Shown: positions 1 through 6,316, counted from the first letter of the stretch. The stretch is 8,229 nt of DNA from Christensenella sp. UBA7707 (GCA_002482435.1 DLFZ01000133.1:1-8229); one strand, 5' to 3'. Made by a program: numbers and translations. The notes: generated by a model not told the origin, from the letters alone.

Positions 1-52
1 GATGTGATTTTTTGCCATATTCGCTCTTGAGCTTTAAAAACCTTTCGCAATG

Positions 53-81
53 AAAAAACCCGCCGCAAAGGGCGGGTTTTT
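53..81 (-). terminator. Intrinsic terminator of the padR operon
   Basis: An inverted repeat with arms ACCCGCC (58-64) and GGCGGGT (71-77) and a six-base loop lies 11 bases beyond the stop codon of the membrane-protein gene. On the minus strand the stem is followed by six T (the A run at 53-58), as in a rho-independent terminator. On the plus strand it is followed by a run of T at 77-80, so it may also stop a transcript arriving from the left of the window. The first 50 bases show no gene I can support. Confidence 0.85.
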
Positions 82-91
82 CAAACGTTTT

Positions 92-1105
92 TTAAGTACA
101 GGCTGTTTTGCGGCCAAACGCCGATGCCGCGTTGGTTGCGGTTTCGAGCACGAACGCGAACACAAAAAGGAGCGGGAAGTAGTGCGTTACGTTGCTCCAG
201 ATGAACCCGAACAGCGGGTCTGTGGAGCCAAAGCCTGCGGCGGCGTCCACAAGGAAGCTCTCGTTCCATATCGTGCCGTCGCCAAACAAGAGCATCGAAA
301 ACACGAGGCTGACCGCACCAAAAAGCGTGAGGATTACAAAAGGCACCGCACCGCGCCGCTTATCGAGGTAGCGGTAAAGCTCCCTGCCGATGCCAAGCGC
401 CATCGAAAGAAAAACGATCGGCACAAGTGTTTGCACGCGCTGCGCGTCAAACAGCGGAATGAAGCTGCCGTCCGCGGTGTAAACGGAAAAAATGTTGGGC
501 GCGAGCGCAAACAGCAGCGAGAAAAGCACCGTAAACACAATGGAAGCAACAACGCCTGCGATCCCCTGCGGGCGCTCCGGCTCCTTGGGCACGGGCGGCA
601 GGTCAAACGGGCCTGAGGCGGTGGAAAAATGCTCCGCCTTTACACCCTTGTATTCCATAACCGCAAAAACGAGTGTGATCGCGCCAAAAGCGCTAAGCAG
701 TGAACCGATGGATTGCGCCAGCCATTGCGCCACGCCGAGGTAGTAGGGGATTTCACCCAGAAGCGCCCTGATGAACGTGGCGACGCCAAGCCCGAACGGT
801 ACCGCTGCGGCTACGATTTTGACGATTTTGATGTAAATGGGATAATAAGCCGGGCCGATGAGCACGCGGCCCTCCGTGTTTTTGTATTTCGCGCCGAATT
901 CCTCGGGCGAGCCAAGCTCCACAAACACAGCTTCGAGCTGCTTTTTTGTGGGTGGCAGGCCGTTTGCGCGCTCGTTAAGCATATCCGCAATCAGCACGCG
1001 AAGCTCCTTTACAGCATCCTCGCGTCCCACGCGCGGCATGTGGCGCGACGCTTGGTAAACATAGCGTTCAATCATATCGTCGATAAATGCGCGTTCGTTT
1101 TCCAT
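92..1105 (-). CDS. PadR-linked integral membrane protein with N-terminal HAAS-like domain
   Basis: This 337-residue protein begins with about 80 soluble residues rich in charged helices. They end in the pattern AVFVELGSPEEFGAKY (59-74), which resembles the HAAS / 'permease prefix' (DUF1700-like) domain often encoded next to PadR repressors. About six hydrophobic helices follow, near 88-112, 128-150, 181-203, 224-243, 252-274 and 306-326, with a proline-rich linker near 167-180. The chosen start is ATG at 1105: GGAGG at 1113-1117 sits seven bases upstream. A longer in-frame start at 1156 would overlap padR and lacks this site. The gene begins only two bases after the padR stop, so the two are translationally linked. 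Known families of this kind are thought to act as membrane sensors or partners of the PadR regulator. A role here in sensing envelope stress or a ligand and relieving PadR repression is inference. No transporter or enzyme motif is visible. Confidence 0.8.
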   Translation of the reverse strand: MENERAFIDDMIERYVYQASRHMPRVGREDAVKELRVLIADMLNERANGLPPTKKQLEAVFVELGSPEEFGAKYKNTEGRVLIGPAYYPIYIKIVKIVAAAVPFGLGVATFIRALLGEIPYYLGVAQWLAQSIGSLLSAFGAITLVFAVMEYKGVKAEHFSTASGPFDLPPVPKEPERPQGIAGVVASIVFTVLFSLLFALAPNIFSVYTADGSFIPLFDAQRVQTLVPIVFLSMALGIGRELYRYLDKRRGAVPFVILTLFGAVSLVFSMLLFGDGTIWNESFLVDAAAGFGSTDPLFGFIWSNVTHYFPLLFVFAFVLETATNAASAFGRKTACT

Positions 1106-1107
1106 GT

Positions 1108-1446
1108 TCAATCCTCCGCCAAAAGCTTTGTTACATTTTCTGAAAAATTCGCCCAAAATGCCTTGAGCCTTTTGTAAAGCGCAGTGCCCTCGGGCGTGCG
1201 TTCGTAATATTTACGTGGCTTGGCTTCCGAAAGCTCCCATGAGCTTTTCAAAAGCCCTTGCTTTTCAAGCCGCCGCAAGAGCGGGTATAGCGTATTTGCC
1301 TCCGCCTCCACGCCGATCTCCGCGAGCTTCTTTTGCAGCGCGTAGCCGTACGCGGGCTCCTTTGCACAGCCGAGCACGCACAGCACAAGCGTTCCGCGCC
1401 TAAGCTCCGTTACAAGGGAAAGCAGCACGTCTTCCGTTTCGTGCAA
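1108..1446 (-). CDS. PadR family transcriptional repressor
   Basis: This 112-residue protein has the full length of the small (subfamily-2-like) PadR proteins. The winged helix-turn-helix is recognisable from YGYAL (33-37), the recognition-helix segment NTLYPLLRRLEKQGLL (51-66) and the wing PRKYYERTPEG (77-87). A C-terminal helix (88-110) would serve dimerisation. The start codon is TTG at 1446, decided by a full-strength Shine-Dalgarno, AGGAGGTGA at 1451-1459, seven bases upstream. PadR proteins bind palindromic operators as dimers and usually repress their own operon, often a membrane or efflux function, until a ligand or partner releases them. The 19-bp palindrome inside its own promoter fits autorepression. 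It is co-transcribed with the downstream HAAS-like membrane protein. The family call is very secure; the ligand is unknown. Confidence 0.95.
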   Translation of the reverse strand: MHETEDVLLSLVTELRRGTLVLCVLGCAKEPAYGYALQKKLAEIGVEAEANTLYPLLRRLEKQGLLKSSWELSEAKPRKYYERTPEGTALYKRLKAFWANFSENVTKLLAED

Positions 1447-1468
1447 GAGATCACCTCCTGTTAGATGA

Positions 1469-1498
1469 ATTATACTGTGTGGCGCACAGTAGTGTCAA
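1469..1498 (-). promoter_or_regulatory. Sigma-A promoter of the padR operon
   Basis: Read on the minus strand, a perfect TTGACA (-35, 1498-1493) is followed after 18 bases by a perfect TATAAT (-10, 1474-1469). Transcription should begin near 1462, about 15 bases before the TTG start of padR, leaving a very short leader made up mainly of the ribosome binding site. So strong a promoter in front of a repressor operon suggests that output is set by repression. Confidence 0.88.
1473..1491. promoter_or_regulatory. Probable PadR operator (autoregulation)
   Basis: A perfect inverted repeat, TACTGTG (1473-1479), five bases, CACAGTA (1485-1491), fills the spacer between the -35 and -10 boxes of the padR promoter. 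PadR-family dimers bind two-fold symmetric sites of about this size in their own promoters, and a dimer here would block RNA polymerase directly. That PadR is the protein bound is inferred from position. Confidence 0.75.
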
Positions 1499-1506
1499 CA
1501 TAAATT

Positions 1507-1577
1507 ATTTGAATCGACAAAAATGGTCACGCTTTTTTCACCTTCGCTTTGGATTATTGATTTGAATCGTGAAAAAT
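1507..1577 (+). repeat. Pair of 18-bp direct repeats upstream of ftsH
   Basis: ATTTGAATCGACAAAAAT (1507-1524) recurs as ATTTGAATCGTGAAAAAT (1560-1577), 16 of 18 bases identical and 53 bases apart. The second copy contains the -35 box of the ftsH promoter. The spacing is close to five helical turns, so this could be a paired binding site for a regulator, but a chance or decayed duplication is also possible. Confidence 0.45.
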
Positions 1578-1590
1578 AATGTGGTAATAT
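1562..1590 (+). promoter_or_regulatory. Promoter of ftsH
   Basis: TTGAAT (1562-1567) is separated by 17 bases from TAATAT (1585-1590), and TG at 1582-1583 makes an extended -10. Transcription should start near 1597, giving a leader of about 115 bases before the TTG start at 1711. The leader contains a small hairpin, GGGCG (1678-1682) with CGCCC (1688-1692), just ahead of the ribosome binding site. No known riboswitch or heat-shock (CIRCE-type) element is visible. Confidence 0.7.
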
Positions 1591-1697
1591 TGTGAGGATA
1601 ATAAGTGAAGAATCGGGCTTGTGCACGCCATGCGCGGGCGCGGCTTTTGGTTTTTGCAGCTTTTTGTTGAATATGCAGGGCGGTTTGCGCCCAAATC

Positions 1698-1713
1698 GGG
1701 AGGACACGGTTTG
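1698..1713 (+). promoter_or_regulatory. Ribosome binding site fixing the ftsH start at TTG
   Basis: GGGAGG at 1698-1703 stands seven bases before TTG at 1711-1713. The reading frame stays open upstream to a GTG at 1621, but that codon has no Shine-Dalgarno. Starting at 1711 puts the first membrane helix at residues 7-25, as expected for FtsH. Confidence 0.82.
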
Positions 1714-3714
1714 AAACGGAATCTTAAAACGCCGCTGATCTACATTGCGATCCTGGCTGTCATCATATATTTGCTTACGGGGCTCGAACCGGTCAACGCC
1801 GGCGCAAAGGAGCTTTCCTACAACGATTTCCTTTCGCTTGTGCGCGAGGAAAAGGTAAAGGCCGTCAACATTACGGAGACGACCCTTGTTGGCGTTCGAA
1901 CCGACACCGAAATTGCGGAAAAGTCCTTCCCCGAGAAGTACGACTTTTATGTGATCATACCGTCTGTGGATCAGTACGGTAAGGACATTGCCGCGATTCG
2001 TGCCGAAAAGCTCGGCAAAAATGTGGACGACATTACGCCGCTCGACTACGGCTTTACCTCGGCCACCAGCCTGCCGCACGCTCCCTCCTTCTGGGAAGTG
2101 ATTCTGCCGTATTTGATCATTTTCGGCGCGTTCGGCATTTTCTACTATTTTATGATGCAGGCGCAAGGCGGCGGCAAGCAGATGATGAGCTTTGGCAAGA
2201 GCCGCGCACGCACGCAGGTCGATATGCGCAACAAGGTCACCTTTGACGATGTTGCGGGTGCCGATGAGGAAAAAGAAGAGCTTCGCGAGGTTGTGGAGTT
2301 CATGCGCTCTCCGCGCCGCTTCACGGAAATGGGCGCGCGCATCCCCAAGGGCGTGCTTCTTGTAGGCCCTCCGGGCACGGGTAAAACGCTTCTCGCCAAG
2401 GCCGTTGCGGGCGAGGCGGACGCGCCGTTCTTCTCCATCTCCGGTTCCGACTTTGTAGAAATGTTCGTGGGCGTGGGCGCAAGCCGCGTACGCGACCTGT
2501 TCAATACCGCCAAGAAAACCGCTCCTGCGGTAATCTTCATCGACGAAATCGACGCGGTTGGCCGCCAGCGCGGCGCAGGTCTTGGCGGCGGTCACGACGA
2601 GCGCGAGCAGACCTTGAACCAGCTTCTTGTTGAAATGGACGGCTTTGCGGTCAACGAAGGCATCATCGTGCTTGCGGCCACCAACCGCCCGGACATCCTC
2701 GACCCGGCGCTTTTGAGGCCTGGACGCTTCGACAGGCAGATTACCGTAAACTATCCAGACGTGAAGGGCCGCGAGGCGATCCTTCGCGTACACGCAAAGG
2801 GCAAGCCCTTTGCCGACGAGGTCGATCTTGCGGTGCTTGCAAAGCGCACCGCCGGCTTTACCGGCGCTGACCTTGAAAACGTTTTGAACGAGGCCGCCAT
2901 CCTCACGGCGCGCTTCAAAAAGAAAAAAATCAGCATGATCGAGCTTGAGGAGGCCATCACCCGCGTGATGGTCGGCCCCGAGAAAAAGAGCCGCGTCATT
3001 ACTGCGGAAGACAAAAAGATCACCGCGTACCACGAGGCAGGCCACGCCATCGTTGCCAAGATGATGAAGCATTGCGACCCCGTGCACGAGGTTTCCATCA
3101 TCCCGCGCGGCAGAGCGGCGGGTTACACCATGACCCTGCCTGAGGACGACGTGAGCCATATGTCGCGCGGAAAGATCCTCGACGAAATCGCCATGATGCT
3201 CGGCGGCCGCGTGGCCGAAACCGTATTCCTCGAGGACATCTGCACCGGCGCGTACAACGATTTGCAGCGCGCCAGCGACCTTGCGCGCAAGATGGTAATC
3301 GAATTCGGCATGAGCGACGAGATCGGCCCCGTTTTCTTGGGCGGCAACACCGAGGTGTTCATCGCCAAGGATTGGGGACACCAACGCAACTACTCCGAGC
3401 AGGTCGCTTCGCGTGTGGACGCGGAGGTCAAGCGCATCCTTACCGAACAGTTCGACCGCGCCAAGCGCGTGGTTGAGGAAAGCCGCGAGGCGATGGAACG
3501 CGTGGTCGCGGCGCTTCTCGAGTATGAGCGCATCGACGGCGACGAGTTCGACAAGCTCTTCAAGAACGAGGAGGTCAACATCACCTCCTATGCCAACAAA
3601 CGCGAGGAGCTGCAAACCGCGGACGCCGAGGTGGAAGCAGCCGACAAGCTTGAGCGTGAGCGCATCAAGGCCGAGCGCAAGGCGCGCGAAGAACAGCAAA
3701 ACGGCGAACAATAA
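1711..3714 (+). CDS. ftsH: ATP-dependent zinc metalloprotease FtsH
   Basis: FtsH is a membrane-anchored hexameric AAA+ protease that extracts and degrades misfolded membrane proteins and some short-lived regulators. The 667-residue protein shows every expected part in order: a first membrane helix (7-25), an extracytoplasmic segment, a second helix (130-149), Walker A GPPGTGKT (219-226), the pore loop FVG (252-254), Walker B VIFIDEID (274-281), the second region of homology with ATNRPD and GRFDR (about 323-342), and the zinc site HEAGH (441-445). The third zinc ligand is probably Asp517 in the GAYND motif. The C-terminal tail is a charged, probably coiled helix rich in Glu, Lys and Arg. Length is slightly above the usual 610-650. 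It is transcribed alone from its own promoter, divergent from padR; the tilS-hpt neighbours common in Firmicutes are absent on the left. A 738-codon open frame on the opposite strand is a codon-bias shadow. Identity is certain. Confidence 0.98.
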   Translation: MKRNLKTPLIYIAILAVIIYLLTGLEPVNAGAKELSYNDFLSLVREEKVKAVNITETTLVGVRTDTEIAEKSFPEKYDFYVIIPSVDQYGKDIAAIRAEKLGKNVDDITPLDYGFTSATSLPHAPSFWEVILPYLIIFGAFGIFYYFMMQAQGGGKQMMSFGKSRARTQVDMRNKVTFDDVAGADEEKEELREVVEFMRSPRRFTEMGARIPKGVLLVGPPGTGKTLLAKAVAGEADAPFFSISGSDFVEMFVGVGASRVRDLFNTAKKTAPAVIFIDEIDAVGRQRGAGLGGGHDEREQTLNQLLVEMDGFAVNEGIIVLAATNRPDILDPALLRPGRFDRQITVNYPDVKGREAILRVHAKGKPFADEVDLAVLAKRTAGFTGADLENVLNEAAILTARFKKKKISMIELEEAITRVMVGPEKKSRVITAEDKKITAYHEAGHAIVAKMMKHCDPVHEVSIIPRGRAAGYTMTLPEDDVSHMSRGKILDEIAMMLGGRVAETVFLEDICTGAYNDLQRASDLARKMVIEFGMSDEIGPVFLGGNTEVFIAKDWGHQRNYSEQVASRVDAEVKRILTEQFDRAKRVVEESREAMERVVAALLEYERIDGDEFDKLFKNEEVNITSYANKREELQTADAEVEAADKLERERIKAERKAREEQQNGEQ

Positions 3715-3724
3715 AGCAAAATCA

Positions 3725-3980
3725 CTGCGGCCGGCGGTTTCGCCGGCCGCATTTCAAACTGTCGAAAACCCTTCTTAGGGGTTCGGGGGCCGCAGCCCTC
3801 GGAGGTTAAGTTCGCGAGTGGCGACATGTGCGGCGCGAGCGAAAAGCCTTGCGACGCAAGGCTTTCTTTGCAGGAAGTGCCGTCCGCGAGTTTACGAGCA
3901 GGTACTTCCTGTATCCTTCAAAAAAGTGGCGTGCCACTTTTTTGACACGCTGCTGCGGCCGGCGGTTTCGCCGGCCGCAT
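3725..3980. repeat. Composite palindromic repeat element between ftsH and the PHP gene
   Basis: Two identical 28-bp copies, 3725-3752 and 3953-3980, bracket about 200 bases without a credible gene. Each copy is an 11-bp perfect palindromic stem (TGCGGCCGGCG pairing with its complement) closed by GTTT. Between them lie further inverted repeats: AACCC/GGGTT (3767-3783), a GC-rich stem with one G-U pair (3784-3801), AAAGCCTTGC/GCAAGGCTTT (3843-3865), CAGGAAGT/ACTTCCTG (3871-3911) and CAAAAAAGTGGC/GCCACTTTTTTG (3919-3944). The layout resembles a REP/BIME-like or MITE-like intergenic repeat or a structured RNA. The first copy follows the ftsH stop by 10 bases and may protect or end that transcript, although it has no proper T tail. 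The structure is seen directly; its nature is unknown. Confidence 0.75.
3919..3944. terminator. Symmetrical terminator-like hairpin
   Basis: A perfect 12-bp inverted repeat: GTGGC/GCCAC flanked by six A on the left and six T on the right. This is the form of an intrinsic terminator working in both directions. It probably ends transcripts leaving ftsH, and it lies inside the composite repeat element. No good promoter for the PHP gene is seen between here and 4031, so that gene may depend on read-through or a non-consensus promoter. Confidence 0.65.
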
Positions 3981-3990
3981 CCGTTTGTTT

Positions 3991-4006
3991 GGCGCAAAAA
4001 AGCGCC
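3991..4006 (+). repeat. Small hairpin in the PHP gene leader
   Basis: GGCGC (3991-3995) and GCGCC (4002-4006) flank six A. It lies 13 bases before the ribosome binding site AAGGA (4020-4024) of the PHP gene. It may be a minor leader structure; nothing else is seen there. Confidence 0.35.
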
Positions 4007-4030
4007 TGCACTTGAAAACAAGGAAGTCTT

Positions 4031-4867
4031 ATGAAACCTTACGATTTACACTCTCATTCTTACTATTCCGACGGAACGGATTCCCCCTCAGAGCTTGTAA
4101 AAAACGCGAAAGCCGCAGGGCTTTCGCTTATCGCACTTTCCGACCACGATACGGTGTTGGGCGTGAGCGAGGCCGTTGCGGCGGGGAAGGAACTTCACAT
4201 CGGCGTGCTGCCCGCCATCGAGTTCGACGCGCAGTTTGAAACCGAGCTTCATATTCTTGGGTATGGCATCGACATTTTTCATCCGTCCATCGTTGCACAC
4301 GAAGAGGATGCCTCCGCGCGGCGCGTGAAAAGAAACGGCGAAATTTTAAAAAAGCTTGAGGCGGCGGGACTTCATGTAACGCCGTATCTGGAGCACAGCA
4401 AGGGCAACGACACTCGGCTTCACTTCGCGCGCGCGCTCATGCTTGCGGGCTATGCGGATACCGTGAGGAACGCCTTTGACCTATATTTGAAGCGCGGCGG
4501 CGCAGGGTATGTGGAAAGCGTTCGTCCCATGCCAAAGCGCGTGATCGAAATCATCCACGAGGCGGGCGGGCTTGCGGTGCTCGCACACCCCAAAAAACTC
4601 AAGGCCGATGTGCACACCGTGGTAAGGGAGCTTTGTAGCTACGGGCTCGACGGCATTGAGGCGCATTACCCGCTTTCAAGCGACGGGGAGATCGCTCTTT
4701 TTGTATCGCTTGCCAAACAGCATGGGCTTTTTGTTACCTGCGGCAGCGATCATCATGGCACGAACCGAAAAAATGCGCAGCTCGGTTCCGCGTGGCGCGA
4801 TGTGCCGGAGCTTGAGCAAACCTATGACCTTTTGGCCGCGCAGTACCTTGCAAAGCGCGAGATTTGA
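4031..4867 (+). CDS. PHP-domain metal-dependent phosphoesterase
   Basis: This 278-residue protein belongs to the TrpH/YciV-like branch of the PHP superfamily. Studied members remove phosphate from 3',5'-nucleoside bisphosphates or trim 5' nucleotides from RNA in a trinuclear metal site. The metal-binding motifs are in place: DLHSH (5-9) with D14, SDHD (37-40), E64 in PAIEFD, H74, H131, H186 in AHPKK, and the C-terminal GSDHHG (238-243). Residues about 95-165 form the helical insert typical of this branch. No signal peptide or membrane helix is present, so it is cytoplasmic. ATG at 4031 follows AAGGA by six bases. It begins 51 bases after the palindromic element and ends about 110 bases before prs, which has its own promoter. 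The family is secure, but the exact substrate cannot be told from sequence; pAp-type nucleotides or RNA 5' ends are the likely choices. Confidence 0.92.
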   Translation: MKPYDLHSHSYYSDGTDSPSELVKNAKAAGLSLIALSDHDTVLGVSEAVAAGKELHIGVLPAIEFDAQFETELHILGYGIDIFHPSIVAHEEDASARRVKRNGEILKKLEAAGLHVTPYLEHSKGNDTRLHFARALMLAGYADTVRNAFDLYLKRGGAGYVESVRPMPKRVIEIIHEAGGLAVLAHPKKLKADVHTVVRELCSYGLDGIEAHYPLSSDGEIALFVSLAKQHGLFVTCGSDHHGTNRKNAQLGSAWRDVPELEQTYDLLAAQYLAKREI

Positions 4868-4874
4868 TATTTTT

Positions 4875-4893
4875 TGCAGTTTTTCCTGCATTT
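4875..4893 (+). terminator. Weak terminator candidate after the PHP gene
   Basis: TGCAG (4875-4879) and CTGCA (4886-4890) can pair around a six-base loop, followed by only three T. The short AT-rich stem makes it a weak candidate, though an independent promoter for the next gene starts 19 bases on. Confidence 0.3.
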
Positions 4894-4908
4894 AAGCAGT
4901 CGTTGCGG

Positions 4909-4937
4909 TTGCCTTTGTGGAAAGCCTTTGTTATAAT
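4909..4937 (+). promoter_or_regulatory. Promoter of the PRPP synthetase gene
   Basis: TTGCCT (4909-4914), 17 bases, then a perfect TATAAT (4932-4937). Transcription should begin near 4944, about 36 bases before the ATG. The gene is therefore likely transcribed independently of the PHP gene. Confidence 0.75.
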
Positions 4938-4938
4938 G

Positions 4939-4953
4939 TGTTCTGGCAGAACA
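4939..4953. promoter_or_regulatory. Candidate operator over the prs transcription start
   Basis: A perfect inverted repeat, TGTTCTG, one G, CAGAACA, starts one base after the -10 box and covers the expected +1. A repressor bound here would block initiation; alternatively it could form a hairpin at the very 5' end of the mRNA, although a one-base centre would force open the inner pairs. The binding protein is unknown. The half sites face the opposite way from a Gram-positive LexA box. Confidence 0.5.
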
Positions 4954-4979
4954 ACAGCATATGAGGGGGAACTTTATCT

Positions 4980-6005
4980 ATGGGTTCGGGCGATGGCATC
5001 GTTAAAATTTTCGCAGGAAGCGCAAGCAAAACCTTTGCGCATAAAATGTGCGAGTATCTTGGCAGTCCGCTTGGCGATTGCGAAACCATTACCTTTTCTG
5101 AAGGCAACACGTTCGTCCGTATCAACGAGAGCATCCGCGATAAGGACGTTTATTTTGTCCAGACCATCGGTCTTAACCCCAACAACGAATTCATGGAGCT
5201 TTTGTTCTTCATGGATGCGTTCAAGCGCGCCAGCGCCAACTCCGTAACGGCCATTCTTCCTTACTTCAGTTACGCCAAGGGCGACAAGAAGGATGAACCC
5301 CGCGTTTCCATCCGTGCGCGTGTGTGCGCGGAATGCTTGGAGCTTGCGGGTGCCGACCGCGTCATTACCATGGATCTTCACGCCGCCCAGGTACAGGGCT
5401 TCTTCAAAAAGCCTGTGGATCATCTGTATGCGCAGGCGCTTCTCGCAGCGTATGCGTACAAGCTTCGCATTGTGGACGATCACCTCGTTGTGGTTTCGCC
5501 CGATGCAGGCAGCGCCAAGCGCGCCCGCGCCATGGCGGACGAACTCGGCTGCGCGGTTGCCATCGGCGACAAAATGCGCGTCGCGCACGACGAAAACGCG
5601 AAAGTGCTTGAAATCATCGGCGACGTAAAGGGTAAAAACTGCATCGTGCTCGACGATTTCACCATTTCCGGCAACACGCTTGTGGACGTTTCTCACGGCC
5701 TGAAGGATAAGGGCGCCAAGGACATTTACGCGTTCCTCTCTCATGTTGTTTTGAATGAGGCTGCCGTAAAGCGTATTGAAAACAGCCCCATCAAGCTTCT
5801 CGTTTCCACCGATACGGTAGCGTGCCCCGCCGCCATGAACTCCGAAAAGATTCACATCATCTCCGCCGCGCCCATGTTCGCCGAGGCCGTGCGCAACATC
5901 CACGACCGCAGGCCCATGAGCAACATCTTCGCCAACCCCTCCTCGCGCATGCTCGAAATGAGCTTCGCGCGCCAGATGTCGCTGAGCGATTTGGGTAAGA
6001 AGTAA
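4980..6005 (+). CDS. prs: Ribose-phosphate pyrophosphokinase (PRPP synthetase), divergent
   Basis: The enzyme transfers pyrophosphate from ATP to ribose 5-phosphate, making PRPP for purines, pyrimidines, NAD, histidine and tryptophan. The 341-residue protein has both phosphoribosyltransferase-like halves. Visible are FAGSAS (11-16) near the N-terminus, the pyrophosphate-site segment MDLHAAQVQGFF (131-142), VVSPDAGSAKRAR (171-183) and the PRPP loop LDDFTISGNTL (224-234) with its two Asp. Two regions depart from the classical enzyme: the ATP-binding stretch is FSYAKGDKKDEPR (96-108) in place of the usual YARQDRK type, and the PRPP loop reads TISGNT rather than the usual IDTAGT/VDTGGT form. It also ends with about 25 extra residues after NIF. 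AGGGGGA (4964-4970), nine bases upstream, supports the ATG. It has its own promoter and terminator. The family is secure; altered nucleotide preference or regulation is only a possibility. Confidence 0.93.
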   Translation: MGSGDGIVKIFAGSASKTFAHKMCEYLGSPLGDCETITFSEGNTFVRINESIRDKDVYFVQTIGLNPNNEFMELLFFMDAFKRASANSVTAILPYFSYAKGDKKDEPRVSIRARVCAECLELAGADRVITMDLHAAQVQGFFKKPVDHLYAQALLAAYAYKLRIVDDHLVVVSPDAGSAKRARAMADELGCAVAIGDKMRVAHDENAKVLEIIGDVKGKNCIVLDDFTISGNTLVDVSHGLKDKGAKDIYAFLSHVVLNEAAVKRIENSPIKLLVSTDTVACPAAMNSEKIHIISAAPMFAEAVRNIHDRRPMSNIFANPSSRMLEMSFARQMSLSDLGKK

Positions 6006-6031
6006 GCGGAAATTTCAACAGTCATTTAGCC

Positions 6032-6065
6032 GCGCCGCACGGGAAACCGTTGCGGCGCTTTTTTT
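6032..6065 (+). terminator. Strong intrinsic terminator of prs
   Basis: The stem GCGCCGCA (6032-6039) with TGCGGCGC (6051-6058) is extended inward by a CGG/CCG pairing, and is followed at once by seven T. It lies 26 bases after the prs stop codon. Confidence 0.93.
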
Positions 6066-6078
6066 GTTTTGCTATGCT
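6050..6078 (+). promoter_or_regulatory. Possible promoter before the GNAT-like remnant
   Basis: TTGCGG (6050-6055), 17 bases, TATGCT (6073-6078). The -35 would lie in the right arm of the prs terminator. Spacing is ideal but both boxes are imperfect, so this is tentative. Confidence 0.35.
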
Positions 6079-6124
6079 GTTGGAAGGGAACGGCACAATG
6101 CCAATGGTGGGGAAGAGATCGCTT

Positions 6125-6316
6125 ATGTTTCTTGAATTGAAGCAAATGTCTGATGAAGATATGAAAAAGCTGATGGGCATATACGCCGAAAGCAACCGAG
6201 AGAACATCGCGTATTTCTACCCCGACTGCAAAGATGAAAGCGATGGACTCAAAAAAGTGGAGGCCGGTTTTGCAGACCTGCTACGGCTTGATTTACCGTT
6301 ACTAGATGCTGTGTAG
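6125..6316 (+). pseudogene. Truncated GNAT-like acetyltransferase N-terminus
   Basis: Starting at ATG 6125 the frame gives 63 residues. The stretch LMGIYAESNRENIAYFYPD (16-34), followed by a helix to LLR (52-54), resembles the N-terminal part of GNAT N-acetyltransferases of Clostridia of about 150-200 residues. The acetyl-CoA-binding core with its R/Q-x-x-G-x-G/A loop is missing. After residue 54 the sequence LDLPLLDAV runs to a stop, and no frame in 6285-6477 continues the family. GGGGA at 6111-6115 is a distant ribosome binding site. The likeliest reading is a gene cut short by a deletion or rearrangement, leaving a non-functional remnant. A real small protein cannot be excluded. The family call comes from recalled family pattern, not a search. 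Confidence 0.55.

Noticed and set aside
50..616. 188-codon plus-strand frame over the membrane-protein gene
   Set aside because: A very basic, Lys/Arg/His-rich product starting in the terminator stem, antisense to a gene with clear start, ribosome binding site and membrane helices.
1597..1710. Riboswitch or heat-shock element in the ftsH leader
   Set aside because: Only a 5-bp hairpin is visible. There is no CIRCE inverted repeat and no known aptamer pattern.
1495..3711. 738-codon open frame on the minus strand opposite ftsH
   Set aside because: It mirrors ftsH codon by codon, shows no family pattern, has no ribosome binding site, and runs across the ftsH promoter. Long antisense frames are expected from GC-biased third positions.
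3725..3980. CRISPR array
   Set aside because: Only two copies of the 28-bp repeat exist, about 228 bases apart, with structured DNA rather than uniform spacers between them, and no cas gene nearby.
3818..4034. Short overlapping frames on both strands in the palindromic element
   Set aside because: They read through the inverted repeats, have no Shine-Dalgarno and no recognisable protein pattern. The repeat structure explains them.
4939..4953. LexA (SOS) box at prs
   Set aside because: Gram-positive LexA sites read GAAC-N4-GTTC. This palindrome has the half sites in the reverse order (GTTC then GAAC with five bases between).
4974..5903. 309-codon open frame on the minus strand opposite prs
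   Set aside because: Same codon-bias shadow as for ftsH; the His- and Ala-rich product resembles nothing and prs on the other strand is secure.
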